Of a DNA stretch of 49,744 bases, positions 41,826 to 49,744 are shown piece after piece. The DNA is from Myxococcales bacterium (GTDB lineage: Bacteria; Myxococcota_A; Polyangia; Palsa-1104). The stretch lies in assembly GCA_003170275.1 (NCBI GenBank), contig PNAM01000108.1, positions 23,540 to 73,283 of the forward strand, given 5' to 3'. Positions within the stretch are counted from its first letter, which is position 1. Each line of letters begins with the position of its first letter. The notes beneath the pieces were generated by a model, which did no database searches, was not told the origin of the DNA, and was given only the letters and a program-made list of their open reading frames with translations. The position numbers and the translations under genes are program-made.

Positions 41826-44800
41826 GTGACCAAGCCTGACGAGCCCCGCGACAGCTCCGGCAACGCGCGCAGGAGACGACGCGCGTTCGGCGGGCAGCCC
41901 GCGCTCGCCGACGGGGAGCGCATCGCCGGGCGCTACCGCGTGGCCTCGTTTATCGCCGCCGGCGGCATGGGCGAGGTGTACGCCGTCGACGACGAGCTCT
42001 TGCACACGCGCATCGCGCTCAAGACACTGGGCTCGGATCTGGGCGAGCCGGGCGGGCTCATGGAGCGCTTTCGCACCGAGATCCAGCTCGCGCGCAAGGT
42101 CACGCACGCCAACGTGTGCCGGCTGTTCGATCTCGGACAGCACACGTTCGAGCCGGGCGATGCGCGCGCCAAGGAGCCGCTGACGTTTCTGACCATGGAG
42201 CTGGTCGAGGGCGAGACGCTGTCGCAGCGCATCCGCACATCTCCGCCGGCGCTCGACGAGGCGCGCGCGATCGTGACGCAGATGGCGGGGGCGCTCGGCG
42301 CTGCGCACGCGGCCGGCGTGATCCATCGCGACTTCAAGAGCTCGAACGTGCTCCTGTCGCGATCGCCCGACAGCTCGCGCGGCATTCGCGCGGTGGTCAC
42401 CGACTTCGGCCTGGCGCTGCCCGAGGACGCCGGGCACACCGGCGGTGACTTCGCGTTCGGCACGCCGGAGTACATGGCGCCGGAGCAGCTCGAGGGCCGC
42501 CCGCTCACGCCCGCGTGCGATCTGTATGCGCTCGGCGTGGTCATGTTCGAGCTGGTCACCGGCAAGCTGCCGTTTCCGCGCGACGATCCGTTCGCGCGCC
42601 TGCACGGGCCGGCGCCGTCGGCGCGCGCGCTTCGGCCCGAGCTGCCCGAGCGCTGGGAGGCGACCATCGCGCGCTGTCTTACGCGGGCGCCCGAGGCGCG
42701 CTTTGCCAGCGCGGCCGAGGTCGCGGCGGCGCTCGACGACGGCGTGATCGCGCCGGTGAGCGTGCCGCGCTCGCGAGGGCTGTTGCCGTGGGGCGTGGCG
42801 GCGGCGGCGGTGCTGCTGTTGGCGACAGGCGGCCTGGCCTGGCGCGCCCGCGTGACGACCGTGCCGCAGGCGGCGCCCGATCCGGCGGAGTCGGCCAGGC
42901 CCATCAAGCGGCGCCGCACCGTCGCGGTGCTCGGCCTGAAGAACCTCTCCGGCCAGGCCGACGCGGCGTGGCTCTCGACCGCGCTCGGCGAGATGCTGGT
43001 CACCGAGATCGCCGACGGCGCCGAGCTGCGCGTGGTCGCGCCCGACACGATCGCGCGCATCCGCCTGGAGATGGGGCTGCACGACAACGATCCGGTCACG
43101 GTGTCGCTGCTGCAGCGCTTTCGCGATCGCGTGGGCGCCAACCTGGTGGTCGACGGCTCGTACCTGGCGCTCGGCAAGGGCGCGGGCGGACGCATCCGGC
43201 TCGATCTGCGCGTGCAGGAGACCAACGTGGGCGAGACACTGGCGGTGGCCAGCGAGACCGCCGCCGAGACCGAGCTGTTCGATCTGATCTCGCGCGCCGG
43301 CGGGCGCCTGCGCGAGCAGCTCGGCGCCACCAAGCTACCGGATCGCGAAGGCGGAGGCGCGCGCGTCGCGTTGCCGTCGAGCCCGGAGGCGGCGCGCTGG
43401 TACGCCGAAGGGCTGGCGCACCTGCGACGCCTCGACGCGCTCAAGGCGCGCGAGCTCCTGGAGAAGGCCGCCGCCGTCGAGCCCAACCATCCGTTCGTTC
43501 ACTCGGCGCTCTCGTCGGCGTGGTCGGCGCTCGGCTACGACGAGAACGCCAAGCGCGAGGCGCAACGCGCGTTCGATCTGTCGGCGCGGCTGCCGCGCGC
43601 GGAGCGGCTGAGCATCGAGGGACGCTACCGCGAGACCGCGCCCGACTGGGAGCAGGCGACGCGCATCTATCGCGCGCTGGTGAGCTTCTTTCCCGACGAT
43701 CTCGACTACGGGCTGCGACTGGCGCACGCCGAGATCTCCGCCGGGCACGGCAAGGACGCGATGGCCACGCTCGCGTCGCTGCACAAGCTGCCAGCGCCGG
43801 CCGGCAACGATCCGGGCATCGATCTGGCGGAGGCGATGGCCGCCGAGACGCTCTCCGACTTCAAGCGCGAGCGCAGCGCCGCCGCCATCGCCGCCAAGCA
43901 GGGCACTGCCCAGGGGGCGCGACTCTTGGTGGCGCGCGCGCGCATCGCCGAGGGGACCGCGCTGTGGGGGCTGGCCGATCCCAAGGGCGCGCTGGCCGCG
44001 TTCGAGGACGCGCAGCGCATCTCGACCGAGGCGGGCGATCGCGTCGGCGTCGGTCGCGCGATCCAGCAGATCGCCATCGTGCGCGTGCAGCAGGGCGATT
44101 CCGGCGCCAAGAAATTGTTCGAGCAGGCGCTCGCGATCTACCGCGAGATCGGCGATCGGCGCGGCGAGGCCGGCGTGCTCTCGGGGATCGCCACCATCGT
44201 CACCGACGACGATCCGGTCGAGGCCATCCGCATGTACGAGCTGGCGCTGGCCACCGATCGCGCGATCGGCGACAAGCGGCGCATCGGCGTCGAGCTCAAC
44301 AACCTGGGCGTGACCTACGAGCAGCAGCGCAAGCTCGTGCAGGCCGCCAAGAGCTACAAAGAGTCGGCGCAGGTCTCGCGCCAGGCCGGTTTCGACAGCG
44401 CGGCCGGCTCCACCTTGAGCAACCTGGCGGTCACGCTGCTCGATCGCGGTGACCTCGACGGCGCGCGCGACTCGGTGCAGGAGGCGCTGCAGATCTTGCG
44501 GCCCACCGACAGCCAGCCGGATCTGAGCTGGGCGCTCTCGGTGCTCGGGCAGGTGCTGCGCGCGAGCGACGATCTGCCGGGCGCGCGGCGCCGCCTCGAA
44601 GAAGCGTCGGCGATCTGCAAGAAGCTCGATCAGCCGGGCGACGTGGCGGCCAACCAGATCTTGCTGGCGACCCTGTCGCTCGACGAGCGGAAGCCTGCCG
44701 AGGCGGAGCGGGTGGCGCGCGCCGCCGCCGAGACCGCCGCCGCGGCGAAGTCGGATCTCAACGAAGCGTGGGCGTGGCAGACCGTCGCCGAGGCCGACCT

Positions 44801-45134
44801 GGCGCTGGGCAAGCAGCCCGAGGCGGCCGAGGCGATCGCGCGCGCGCAGAAGCTGATGCCGAAGAACGTCGATCCCGATCACGCGCTGTACGTGGCGATC
44901 AGCGCCGCGCGCGTGCAGGCCGCTGCCGGCGAGCCGAAGAAGGCGCTCGAGCAACTCCGCGCGGAGCTGGGGCGCGCGCATCGCGACGGCTACGTGCTGC
45001 AGGAGCTGTCGATCCGCCTGGCGCTGGCCGGGCTGTCGCGCGACGAGGACCCGGGCCGGATCGCCTCCGAGGCGCGCACGCGCGGGCTGCTCCTGTTCGC
45101 CCGCAAGGCCGCCGAGCTGGTTGCGCGCCGATGA
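41826..45134 (+). CDS. Transmembrane Ser/Thr kinase with TolB-like and TPR regions
   Basis: This 1102-residue protein starts at GTG 41826 with GAGGTG 8 nt upstream. The kinase domain has AAGGMGEVYA, the ATP Lys K66 (IALKTL), HRDFKSSN, TDFGLAL and GTPEYMAPEQ. One transmembrane helix follows at about 320-340 (LLPWGVAAAAVLLLATGGLAW). The next part, VAVLGLKNLSGQADAAWLSTALGEMLVTEIADG, matches the TolB/FlgO-like N-terminal domain seen in many kinase-TPR proteins. The last 550 residues are TPR repeats (for example NNLGVTYEQQRKLVQAAKSYKESA, SNLAVTLLDRGDLDGARDSVQEAL). The kinase would be cytoplasmic and the TPR part periplasmic if one helix is used. It diverges from amt and is followed by the convergent PilZ gene 16 bp away. 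Confidence 0.95.
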   Translation: MTKPDEPRDSSGNARRRRRAFGGQPALADGERIAGRYRVASFIAAGGMGEVYAVDDELLHTRIALKTLGSDLGEPGGLMERFRTEIQLARKVTHANVCRLFDLGQHTFEPGDARAKEPLTFLTMELVEGETLSQRIRTSPPALDEARAIVTQMAGALGAAHAAGVIHRDFKSSNVLLSRSPDSSRGIRAVVTDFGLALPEDAGHTGGDFAFGTPEYMAPEQLEGRPLTPACDLYALGVVMFELVTGKLPFPRDDPFARLHGPAPSARALRPELPERWEATIARCLTRAPEARFASAAEVAAALDDGVIAPVSVPRSRGLLPWGVAAAAVLLLATGGLAWRARVTTVPQAAPDPAESARPIKRRRTVAVLGLKNLSGQADAAWLSTALGEMLVTEIADGAELRVVAPDTIARIRLEMGLHDNDPVTVSLLQRFRDRVGANLVVDGSYLALGKGAGGRIRLDLRVQETNVGETLAVASETAAETELFDLISRAGGRLREQLGATKLPDREGGGARVALPSSPEAARWYAEGLAHLRRLDALKARELLEKAAAVEPNHPFVHSALSSAWSALGYDENAKREAQRAFDLSARLPRAERLSIEGRYRETAPDWEQATRIYRALVSFFPDDLDYGLRLAHAEISAGHGKDAMATLASLHKLPAPAGNDPGIDLAEAMAAETLSDFKRERSAAAIAAKQGTAQGARLLVARARIAEGTALWGLADPKGALAAFEDAQRISTEAGDRVGVGRAIQQIAIVRVQQGDSGAKKLFEQALAIYREIGDRRGEAGVLSGIATIVTDDDPVEAIRMYELALATDRAIGDKRRIGVELNNLGVTYEQQRKLVQAAKSYKESAQVSRQAGFDSAAGSTLSNLAVTLLDRGDLDGARDSVQEALQILRPTDSQPDLSWALSVLGQVLRASDDLPGARRRLEEASAICKKLDQPGDVAANQILLATLSLDERKPAEAERVARAAAETAAAAKSDLNEAWAWQTVAEADLALGKQPEAAEAIARAQKLMPKNVDPDHALYVAISAARVQAAAGEPKKALEQLRAELGRAHRDGYVLQELSIRLALAGLSRDEDPGRIASEARTRGLLLFARKAAELVARR

Positions 45135-45150
45135 GCGGGGTCGTAAGTAC

Positions 45151-45504
45151 CTAGCGCTTGGAATAGAAGCGGTCGAGGAAGGTGGAGACGGTGGCGACCG
45201 CGTCGGTGCTGTGGTCCCAGCTCACGGCCATGCCGGTGTTGTCGTGGCGGACCACGCGCGCCTCGATGCGCGCCTCGCGGGTCGGATCATCGGGATCGAA
45301 GATGGTGAGCGAATGCGTCGTGCCGAGCGGAAACGCCGACAGATCGTGGCCGCTCGCTGCCACCAGCACGCCGCCGCGCGACACGTTGCGCACCGGCAGG
45401 AGCAGGCCGGCGCCCGAGTGCTGCACCTTGACCGCGGCCTGCAGCTCGAGGCGGGGATAGCGACGCTTGCGGGGCGGTTCCGGGGGACTGGAGGCGGTTT
45501 CCAT
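45151..45504 (-). CDS. PilZ-domain protein
   Basis: This 117-residue protein from ATG 45504 (METASSPPEPPRKRR) has a PilZ-like domain. The RRYPRLELQ block supplies the basic RxxxR-type segment, and VRNVSRGGVLVAA corresponds to the (D/N)xSxxG segment that together bind c-di-GMP. The rest is beta-rich, ending MAVSWDHSTDAVATVSTFLDRFYSK. It may be a stand-alone c-di-GMP receptor acting on motility or surface functions. The Asp of DxSxxG is Asn here, which is tolerated in some members. Confidence 0.82.
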   Translation of the reverse strand: METASSPPEPPRKRRYPRLELQAAVKVQHSGAGLLLPVRNVSRGGVLVAASGHDLSAFPLGTTHSLTIFDPDDPTREARIEARVVRHDNTGMAVSWDHSTDAVATVSTFLDRFYSKR

Positions 45505-45546
45505 CGACCTGCGTATTGAGCAACGGCTCCGGCGCGCGAGCAACTT

Positions 45547-46833
45547 TTAGCGTGGCGCCGGTGGCACGAGCAGGTACACCGGCAGCTCGAAGTCAGGCGT
45601 GATGCGCAGGTACAGCGTCGCCGACCAGCGGCTCCAGTCGAGCAGCGCGCGACCCTTCTTGAGCGTCGACAGGTCGAGCTCGAGCGGGATCTCGACGTGC
45701 GGCGTGCGCGTGGTGTGCGCCGGCACCGAGAGCGGGGTGAGCGCCGCGAGCGCCACCCGCGCGCCGTCGTGCCGCAGGTCGAGCCGGTTCTCTTCGATCT
45801 CCACGTCGAACGCGGTGGGGTTCTCGATCTCGACGTCCATGCGCAGCGTCACCTTGATGCCGTGCAAGAGCGCCGGCGAGAGGTCGGGCAGCTCGAGGTG
45901 CAGCGACGAGGGCTGCACGCGGTAGTGGCACTTGAGGAGCTGGCTCTTGTGGTGCAGCGACAGGAGCACCGCGCCGAACAGGTACGCGTTGGCGGCGGCG
46001 AGCGCGAGCAGCAGCAGGTTGGTCAGCCCGCGCGTCACCAGGTGCGGCGCGCGCGTGGCCTGCGCCGGCACGAGCAGGCGCGCCGCTACCCAGGTGCCCG
46101 AGACCGTGGCCCACGCGACCGAGATCACCGTCGCGCCCGACACCATCCACACCGCGTGCGAGAACGGCCAGGCGTGCGCGAGCGCGTAGCGGCCGGCCAG
46201 TACTGGCGGCAGCGTGAACAGCGCACCGAAGCCGAACAGCGTGAGCGGGCGAAACGCCAGCGCCTTCAAGATGGTCGCGTAGCGCAACCGGTGGCGCTGC
46301 CACAGCGGCGATAGGAAATTCACGCCGGTCGATGCGAACAGCACCGCCCAGCTCAGCGCGATCGCCAGCTGCTTGCGGTGCGGCTGGGGCGGATAGCCGA
46401 TCCAGAAGATGCTCATCTGCGCGGTGGCGAACACCAGGGCCAGCCAGCCCTCCTCGAGCGCTTGCAGCCAAAGGGCCAGCCCGCGCCCCGCCTCCGTCGT
46501 GAGCCGGGCGTCGCGCTCGAACGCCGCCGACAGCCGCTCTTTCAGCGGGAACAAGAGCGAGAGCGCGGTCAGGCTCGCGCCCACCGAGGCATTGACCAGC
46601 ACCTGTCGTCCCTGCGCGCCGAGGAACCGCTCGACCAGCGTCTGCGCGGCGAAACGCCAGCCTTCGGGCAACAGATACGCGCCGAGCAGCGCGACCAGCT
46701 CCGCGCGATGCCGCACCAGCAGCGTGCCCGCGCCGCCCAACAGCGCCGCGCAGCACAAGAGATAGGCGGCCAACCAGCCGAGGCTGCGCGCGCGCAATCG
46801 CAGCGGCGCGAAGATCCCGAGCAGCAGCGACAC
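45547..46833 (-). CDS. Membrane protein with LEA14-like C-terminal domain
   Basis: This 428-residue protein starts at GTG 46833, whose G is shared with the TAG stop of the upstream gene (TAGTG). It has about six transmembrane helices between residues 10 and 300. The C-terminal 125 residues (VTLRMDVEIENPTAFDVEIEENRLDLRHDGARVALAALTPLSVPAHTTR) look like a late-embryogenesis-abundant type-2 (LEA14/WHy) immunoglobulin-like domain, probably outside the membrane. The overall function is unknown. It is the last gene of the operon that begins with the spermidine-synthase-like membrane protein. Confidence 0.75.
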   Translation of the reverse strand: MSLLLGIFAPLRLRARSLGWLAAYLLCCAALLGGAGTLLVRHRAELVALLGAYLLPEGWRFAAQTLVERFLGAQGRQVLVNASVGASLTALSLLFPLKERLSAAFERDARLTTEAGRGLALWLQALEEGWLALVFATAQMSIFWIGYPPQPHRKQLAIALSWAVLFASTGVNFLSPLWQRHRLRYATILKALAFRPLTLFGFGALFTLPPVLAGRYALAHAWPFSHAVWMVSGATVISVAWATVSGTWVAARLLVPAQATRAPHLVTRGLTNLLLLALAAANAYLFGAVLLSLHHKSQLLKCHYRVQPSSLHLELPDLSPALLHGIKVTLRMDVEIENPTAFDVEIEENRLDLRHDGARVALAALTPLSVPAHTTRTPHVEIPLELDLSTLKKGRALLDWSRWSATLYLRITPDFELPVYLLVPPAPR

Positions 46834-47258
46834 TACTTCGCGCGCACGAACGCCAGCCCCTCCGCCTCGGTGGCGAACGTGCGCAAGCGGTCCTGCATCT
46901 TCTGCTCGCGAAAGATGCGGGTGAACTGCAGCCGCATGGTGGCGCTCTCGACCACGTAGGCGGCGCGCGCGACGTTGAGCGTCTCCGAGAAGCTGATCCC
47001 GCCCTGCGCGATCTGCGCCGCCTCGTCGTCGAGCACCATCTGCATGTTCTCGAGCACCACCACCTCGCGCCACGGCCCGCCGCGAAACTGCTGCTGGATC
47101 CACGCGTACAGGCGCCCGAGCTCTTCCTGCAGCTGCGCCGACAGCTCGGCCGTCATGCGCCCGCCGCGGCCCTGGGTACGCACGCGCACGATCTTGCCCG
47201 GCAGCATCGACCATTCGAGCATTGGCCTGGGCGTCGGGTCGGTCGTCGACTTGGCCAT
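46833..47258 (-). CDS. SpoIIAA/STAS-like small protein
   Basis: This 141-residue soluble protein starts at ATG 47258 with GAGGT upstream. The pattern LPGKIVRVRTQGRGGRMTAELSAQL, WREVVVLENMQMV, NVARAAYVVESATMRLQFTRIF and the C-terminal RLRTFATEAEGLAFVRAK resembles the SpoIIAA-like (STAS/SEC14-type) proteins that end in a 'F.tEaeAlaWL' helix. It begins 2 bp after the upstream coiled-coil gene and shares a base with the downstream start. The role is unknown and the family call is tentative. Confidence 0.6.
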   Translation of the reverse strand: MAKSTTDPTPRPMLEWSMLPGKIVRVRTQGRGGRMTAELSAQLQEELGRLYAWIQQQFRGGPWREVVVLENMQMVLDDEAAQIAQGGISFSETLNVARAAYVVESATMRLQFTRIFREQKMQDRLRTFATEAEGLAFVRAK

Positions 47259-47260
47259 GG

Positions 47261-47566
47261 CTACCTCTGTCCGCGCTCCCATCCGTGCTGCACGGCGTCC
47301 TTGACCTGCTCCCAGCTCGACTCGGCCTCTTTGTGCATCGCTTCCCAGTCGCGCTTGAGCTCCGCCTCGGTCTCCTTGGTCCAGGTGACCGCCTTGGGAA
47401 AGCGCGAGCGTGCGCCGTGTCCGAGCGCGAGCGCGGTCTCTTGCAGCTCCTGGCCGGCCTGCTTGGCCTCGCTCTTCACGCTGTGCCACCCTTCGAGGAG
47501 CGTGCTCTTCACGTCGTTCCACGAGATCTCGTTGGCCTTGTCCCACCAATGCGGCTTGCGGGTCAT
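47261..47566 (-). CDS. Small helical protein, unknown
   Basis: This 101-residue, Trp-rich, charged protein (MTRKPHWWDKANEISWNDVK…) is predicted to be almost entirely helical, with repeated units of the type W…VK..L.EGWHSVKSEAKQAG and WEAMHKEAESSWEQVKDAVQHGWE. It could be a stress or CsbD/apolipoprotein-like amphipathic protein. A strong GGGAGGT Shine-Dalgarno precedes ATG 47566, which overlaps the stop of the upstream membrane gene by 4 bp (ATGA). I do not recognise the family. Confidence 0.75.
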   Translation of the reverse strand: MTRKPHWWDKANEISWNDVKSTLLEGWHSVKSEAKQAGQELQETALALGHGARSRFPKAVTWTKETEAELKRDWEAMHKEAESSWEQVKDAVQHGWERGQR

Positions 47567-49692
47567 CGATCACCTCCCGCGACGAATTCTAACCGGCGGT
47601 AGGCGAGGAACGCGAGCAGATAGCAAGCGAGGGCGACCAGCGCGAGCGCGCGCAGGCCGACCGCCATCGACAGGTACTCGAGGCAGCCGCCGGCCACCGA
47701 GCCGAGCAGGTTCGAGCCGAGCGCGGCGCCGAGGTGCTTGGCGCGCTGAAGCAGCATCGACACCAACACGCCGGCGAAGCCGATCGGCAGCGCATTGATC
47801 ACGCCGCCGGCCAGGCCGCGCGCGATCAGCGGCAACCGGTTCAACCACGCGGCATCGACCGCCCACACCACCAGCACGGCGACGAACAGCGCGAAGAACC
47901 AGGGCGTCGCGTTGCGCGGCGGATGGCGCTGCACCCACCGGTTGGCGATCAGCGCGACCAGCAGCACGCCGGCGAACACCGCCGCGTTGACCACCCAGGT
48001 CGAGCCGAACAGCACCGACAACGTGGTCACGCCGCGGGTCTCGAGGAGCAGGAAGGCGGCGCCGAGCAGAAACAGCGTGGGGTCGAGCTCGCGGCGCGTC
48101 TGGCGCAGGTCGAAGATCCACAGCGAGGAAAACGCCGCGATCAGCAACACCGCCGCGAACACCAGCAGGTAGCCCCACGGAAACACGCCCGGCCGGATGT
48201 AGAGGAACGGCCAATCGTCGCTCGAGGTCACCACCTCGGCTTCCGGCGTGCGTGGGACGAGCAGCGGAATGCCGGCCAGCCGGTCGAGGTGCAGCGCGCT
48301 CGCACCGCGCCCGACCAGGAAGGTCGCGCCGCCGTGCAGGCGGTGGTAGGCCATGATCGGCTTGCCGCCCGAGGCGCGCGCGAGGGTGTAGTAGATGCGA
48401 TCTCCGAGCCAGGTGCCGCCCACCAGGCTCAGGCTGACCGTCAGGTGGCCGCTCGGCGAGAGGTGGCGGTAGGCGGCGCGCAAGCCCTCTTCAGTGTACA
48501 GATAGTTGTCGAGTCGCAGCGACGAGAGCGCGCTGAACATCGCGTGCGAATCGACGAACCCGTAGCAGATCGCGTCGAACGGCGGGCCGTCGTATTGCTC
48601 GAGGAACGCACGGCCGTCGTTCACCACCGGCTGGGCGCGCGGGTCGGCGTATGGGTGCTCGGGGTGCAGCGCCTTGCCGATCGCGATGATCCGGCCGTCG
48701 ATGTCCACCGACGTGACGCTGCGGTAGCCGTTGCGCAGGGCGGCCTGCACGTCGTTGCCGGTGCCGGCGCCGATCACCAGCGCCCGATCGCGGTGGTCGT
48801 TGATGGTGAACGGGATGTCGTACATCGCGCGCAGCGTCTGCTTCGGATTGCGCGGTCCCTGCGCCGCCGCCGCGGACGCCAGCGCGCCGTCGGAGAGGTC
48901 GTGCATGTATTGATGGAAGTCGCGGTTGACCGAGAGGGTCAGGCCCAGCTCTTCGTGACCGAGATCGATGCGGTTGTACGGCGAGAACAGCGCGCCATCG
49001 ACCGAGTGCTGCGCGAGCAAGAGGACCGCGGTGAGCGCGACCGCCGAGAGCACGCGGCGCGAGAGCCACAACAGGGGCAGCCCGCCGAGCAGGAGCCACA
49101 CCGGCGGCGTGGTGTTCAGCATGTTCACCGCGGTCATGGCCAGCACGCCGGCCAGCGAGCCGTACAGATCGGCGGAGTAGTCGCCGAGATCCGCCGTGCC
49201 GCCGAGCAGGTGGCCGGCCGCGCCGCCGACGCACAGGAACACGCCGACGATGCCGCAGAAAAGCGCGATCAAGATGCCAAAGCTGAGCGCGAACTGGCTG
49301 ATCGTGCCGGCGGTGGTGTCCGCGCCCCACAGATAGATCGACGGGTCGGGGAAGGACAGCGCCATCAGGTGCAGCGGCTGCGCGAAGGCGAACGGCACGC
49401 ACAACAGCGCCAGCGCCGGCAGCGCCAGGTGGACCAGGCCAGGCCAGCGACGGCCGGCGACCAGCCCGAGGCCCATCCCGAGGAAACAGCCGATCAAGAT
49501 CAGGTTGTTGAAGTACGCCAGGATGCGGATCTGGCCCGACATCCAGCGGATCAGCGCGAGCTCGAGCGCCAGCACCGAGAAGGTGGCGAGCGCGATCTGC
49601 AGGCGGCGCGGGCCGGCGCGACGGGACCAGTTCGCGTCGGCGAGCAGGCGCAGGCTCAGCGCGAGTCGCGGTCGCCGCTGATGGTGGACCAC
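47563..49692 (-). CDS. Membrane-embedded spermidine-synthase-like protein
   Basis: This 709-residue protein (GTG 49692) has about six transmembrane helices (residues 35-230), a central Rossmann-type methyltransferase/polyamine-synthase domain, and five or six more helices at the C-terminus. The central part has ALVIGAGTGNDVQAALRNGYRSVTSVDIDGRIIAIG and DGRAFLEQYDGPPFDAICYGFVDSH, matching the SAM/dcSAM-binding GxGxG and acidic loops of spermidine synthase-like proteins. Fusions of this kind (MFS-like helices with SpeE-like domain) are widespread but poorly characterised. The GTG lies inside the end of an upstream gene (stop at 49656), and no other usable start is closer to the first helix. The next gene overlaps by 4 bp. 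Confidence 0.85.
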   Translation of the reverse strand: MVHHQRRPRLALSLRLLADANWSRRAGPRRLQIALATFSVLALELALIRWMSGQIRILAYFNNLILIGCFLGMGLGLVAGRRWPGLVHLALPALALLCVPFAFAQPLHLMALSFPDPSIYLWGADTTAGTISQFALSFGILIALFCGIVGVFLCVGGAAGHLLGGTADLGDYSADLYGSLAGVLAMTAVNMLNTTPPVWLLLGGLPLLWLSRRVLSAVALTAVLLLAQHSVDGALFSPYNRIDLGHEELGLTLSVNRDFHQYMHDLSDGALASAAAAQGPRNPKQTLRAMYDIPFTINDHRDRALVIGAGTGNDVQAALRNGYRSVTSVDIDGRIIAIGKALHPEHPYADPRAQPVVNDGRAFLEQYDGPPFDAICYGFVDSHAMFSALSSLRLDNYLYTEEGLRAAYRHLSPSGHLTVSLSLVGGTWLGDRIYYTLARASGGKPIMAYHRLHGGATFLVGRGASALHLDRLAGIPLLVPRTPEAEVVTSSDDWPFLYIRPGVFPWGYLLVFAAVLLIAAFSSLWIFDLRQTRRELDPTLFLLGAAFLLLETRGVTTLSVLFGSTWVVNAAVFAGVLLVALIANRWVQRHPPRNATPWFFALFVAVLVVWAVDAAWLNRLPLIARGLAGGVINALPIGFAGVLVSMLLQRAKHLGAALGSNLLGSVAGGCLEYLSMAVGLRALALVALACYLLAFLAYRRLEFVAGGDR

Positions 49693-49744
49693 ACGCGCTT
49701 GACGCCGCGCCGCACGAAGCGCACCGCCAGCGCCGCGTCGGCGG
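49656..49744 (-). CDS. C-terminal end of an upstream gene (partial)
   Basis: A frame entering from the right edge reads ADAALAVRFVRRGVKRVW, continues STISGDRDSR and stops at TGA 49658-49656. The composition suits a protein end, and the overlap with the next GTG (37 nt) fits the coupling seen elsewhere here. The product cannot be identified from 29 residues. Confidence 0.4.
   Translation of the reverse strand, partial: ADAALAVRFVRRGVKRVWSTISGDRDSR

Noticed and set aside
1..49744. tRNA or rRNA genes
   Set aside because: I scanned by eye for T-loop motifs (GGTTCRA) with a paired acceptor and for conserved rRNA segments and found none; a covariance search would be needed to exclude small RNAs.

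Overview
The window is a dense, very GC-rich stretch of a bacterial chromosome, most likely from the Myxococcota (the former deltaproteobacterial myxobacteria). The evidence is one protein with a MYXO-CTERM-type tail (GGGCGC, hydrophobic helix, basic end), two very large Ser/Thr kinase-TPR proteins, four histidine kinases and two free-standing receivers, many lipoproteins, and Asp-Leu 'PDL' linker tracts in several surface proteins. I see no rRNA, tRNA, CRISPR array, phage genes or plasmid functions. Antisense ORFs are long and abundant because of the GC content and were discarded. Genes are packed tightly: eight convergent pairs are separated by 16 bp or less, and many co-directional pairs overlap at TGATG or ATGA junctions.

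Layout. 1-5.8 kb: the 5' part of a GTP-type PEP carboxykinase gene, a PNGase F-like lipoprotein, a CheY-like receiver, a degenerate acyltransferase, an Mpo1-like membrane protein, a Crp/Fnr regulator, and a small protein joining a PqqD-like domain to a Tat signal and an eight-cysteine tail. 5.8-9.5 kb: an exported FG-GAP protein coupled to a small proline-rich lipoprotein, a PKD/MYXO-CTERM protein, and a cupin. 9.5-12.8 kb: a serine hydrolase, selD and map. 12.8-21.6 kb: a five-gene operon (membrane histidine kinase, soluble histidine kinase, FecR-like lipoprotein, Ig-like/barrel outer-membrane protein, TIG/Gly-rich lipoprotein), divergent from a receiver/coiled-coil protein and an MmcQ/YjbR-like gene, with two perfect palindromes in the divergent promoter region.

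21.6-22.75 kb: a RAYT/IS200-like transposase gene enclosed by two inverted repeats of about 204 bp and about 95% identity, each carrying the palindrome TGATCGCGCGATCA. 22.8-31.0 kb: an operon of kinase-ATPase-TPR protein, lipoxygenase (with one iron-ligand His replaced by Gln), sugar-lactone-oxidase-like flavoprotein, EXPERA/TMEM97-like membrane protein and murein endopeptidase MepA (apparently frameshifted behind its signal peptide). 31.0-36.2 kb: a MEDS-domain histidine kinase, an HSDL2-like SDR, and a molybdopterin oxidoreductase with a divergent TetR regulator.

36.2-45.1 kb: a diheme lipoprotein, a metallophosphoesterase, a small acidic protein, a cysteine-rich lipoprotein next to the ammonium transporter Amt, and a second large Ser/Thr kinase-TPR protein diverging from amt. 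45.1 kb to the end: a PilZ protein and a tightly coupled operon of a spermidine-synthase-like membrane protein, two small proteins and a membrane protein with a LEA14-like C-terminus.

The strongest candidates for new biology are the transposase element with unusually long inverted repeats, the PqqD-Tat-Cys-rich precursor-like protein, the kinase-lipoxygenase-EXPERA operon, and the two-kinase/FecR/barrel envelope-sensing operon with its paired palindromic operator.
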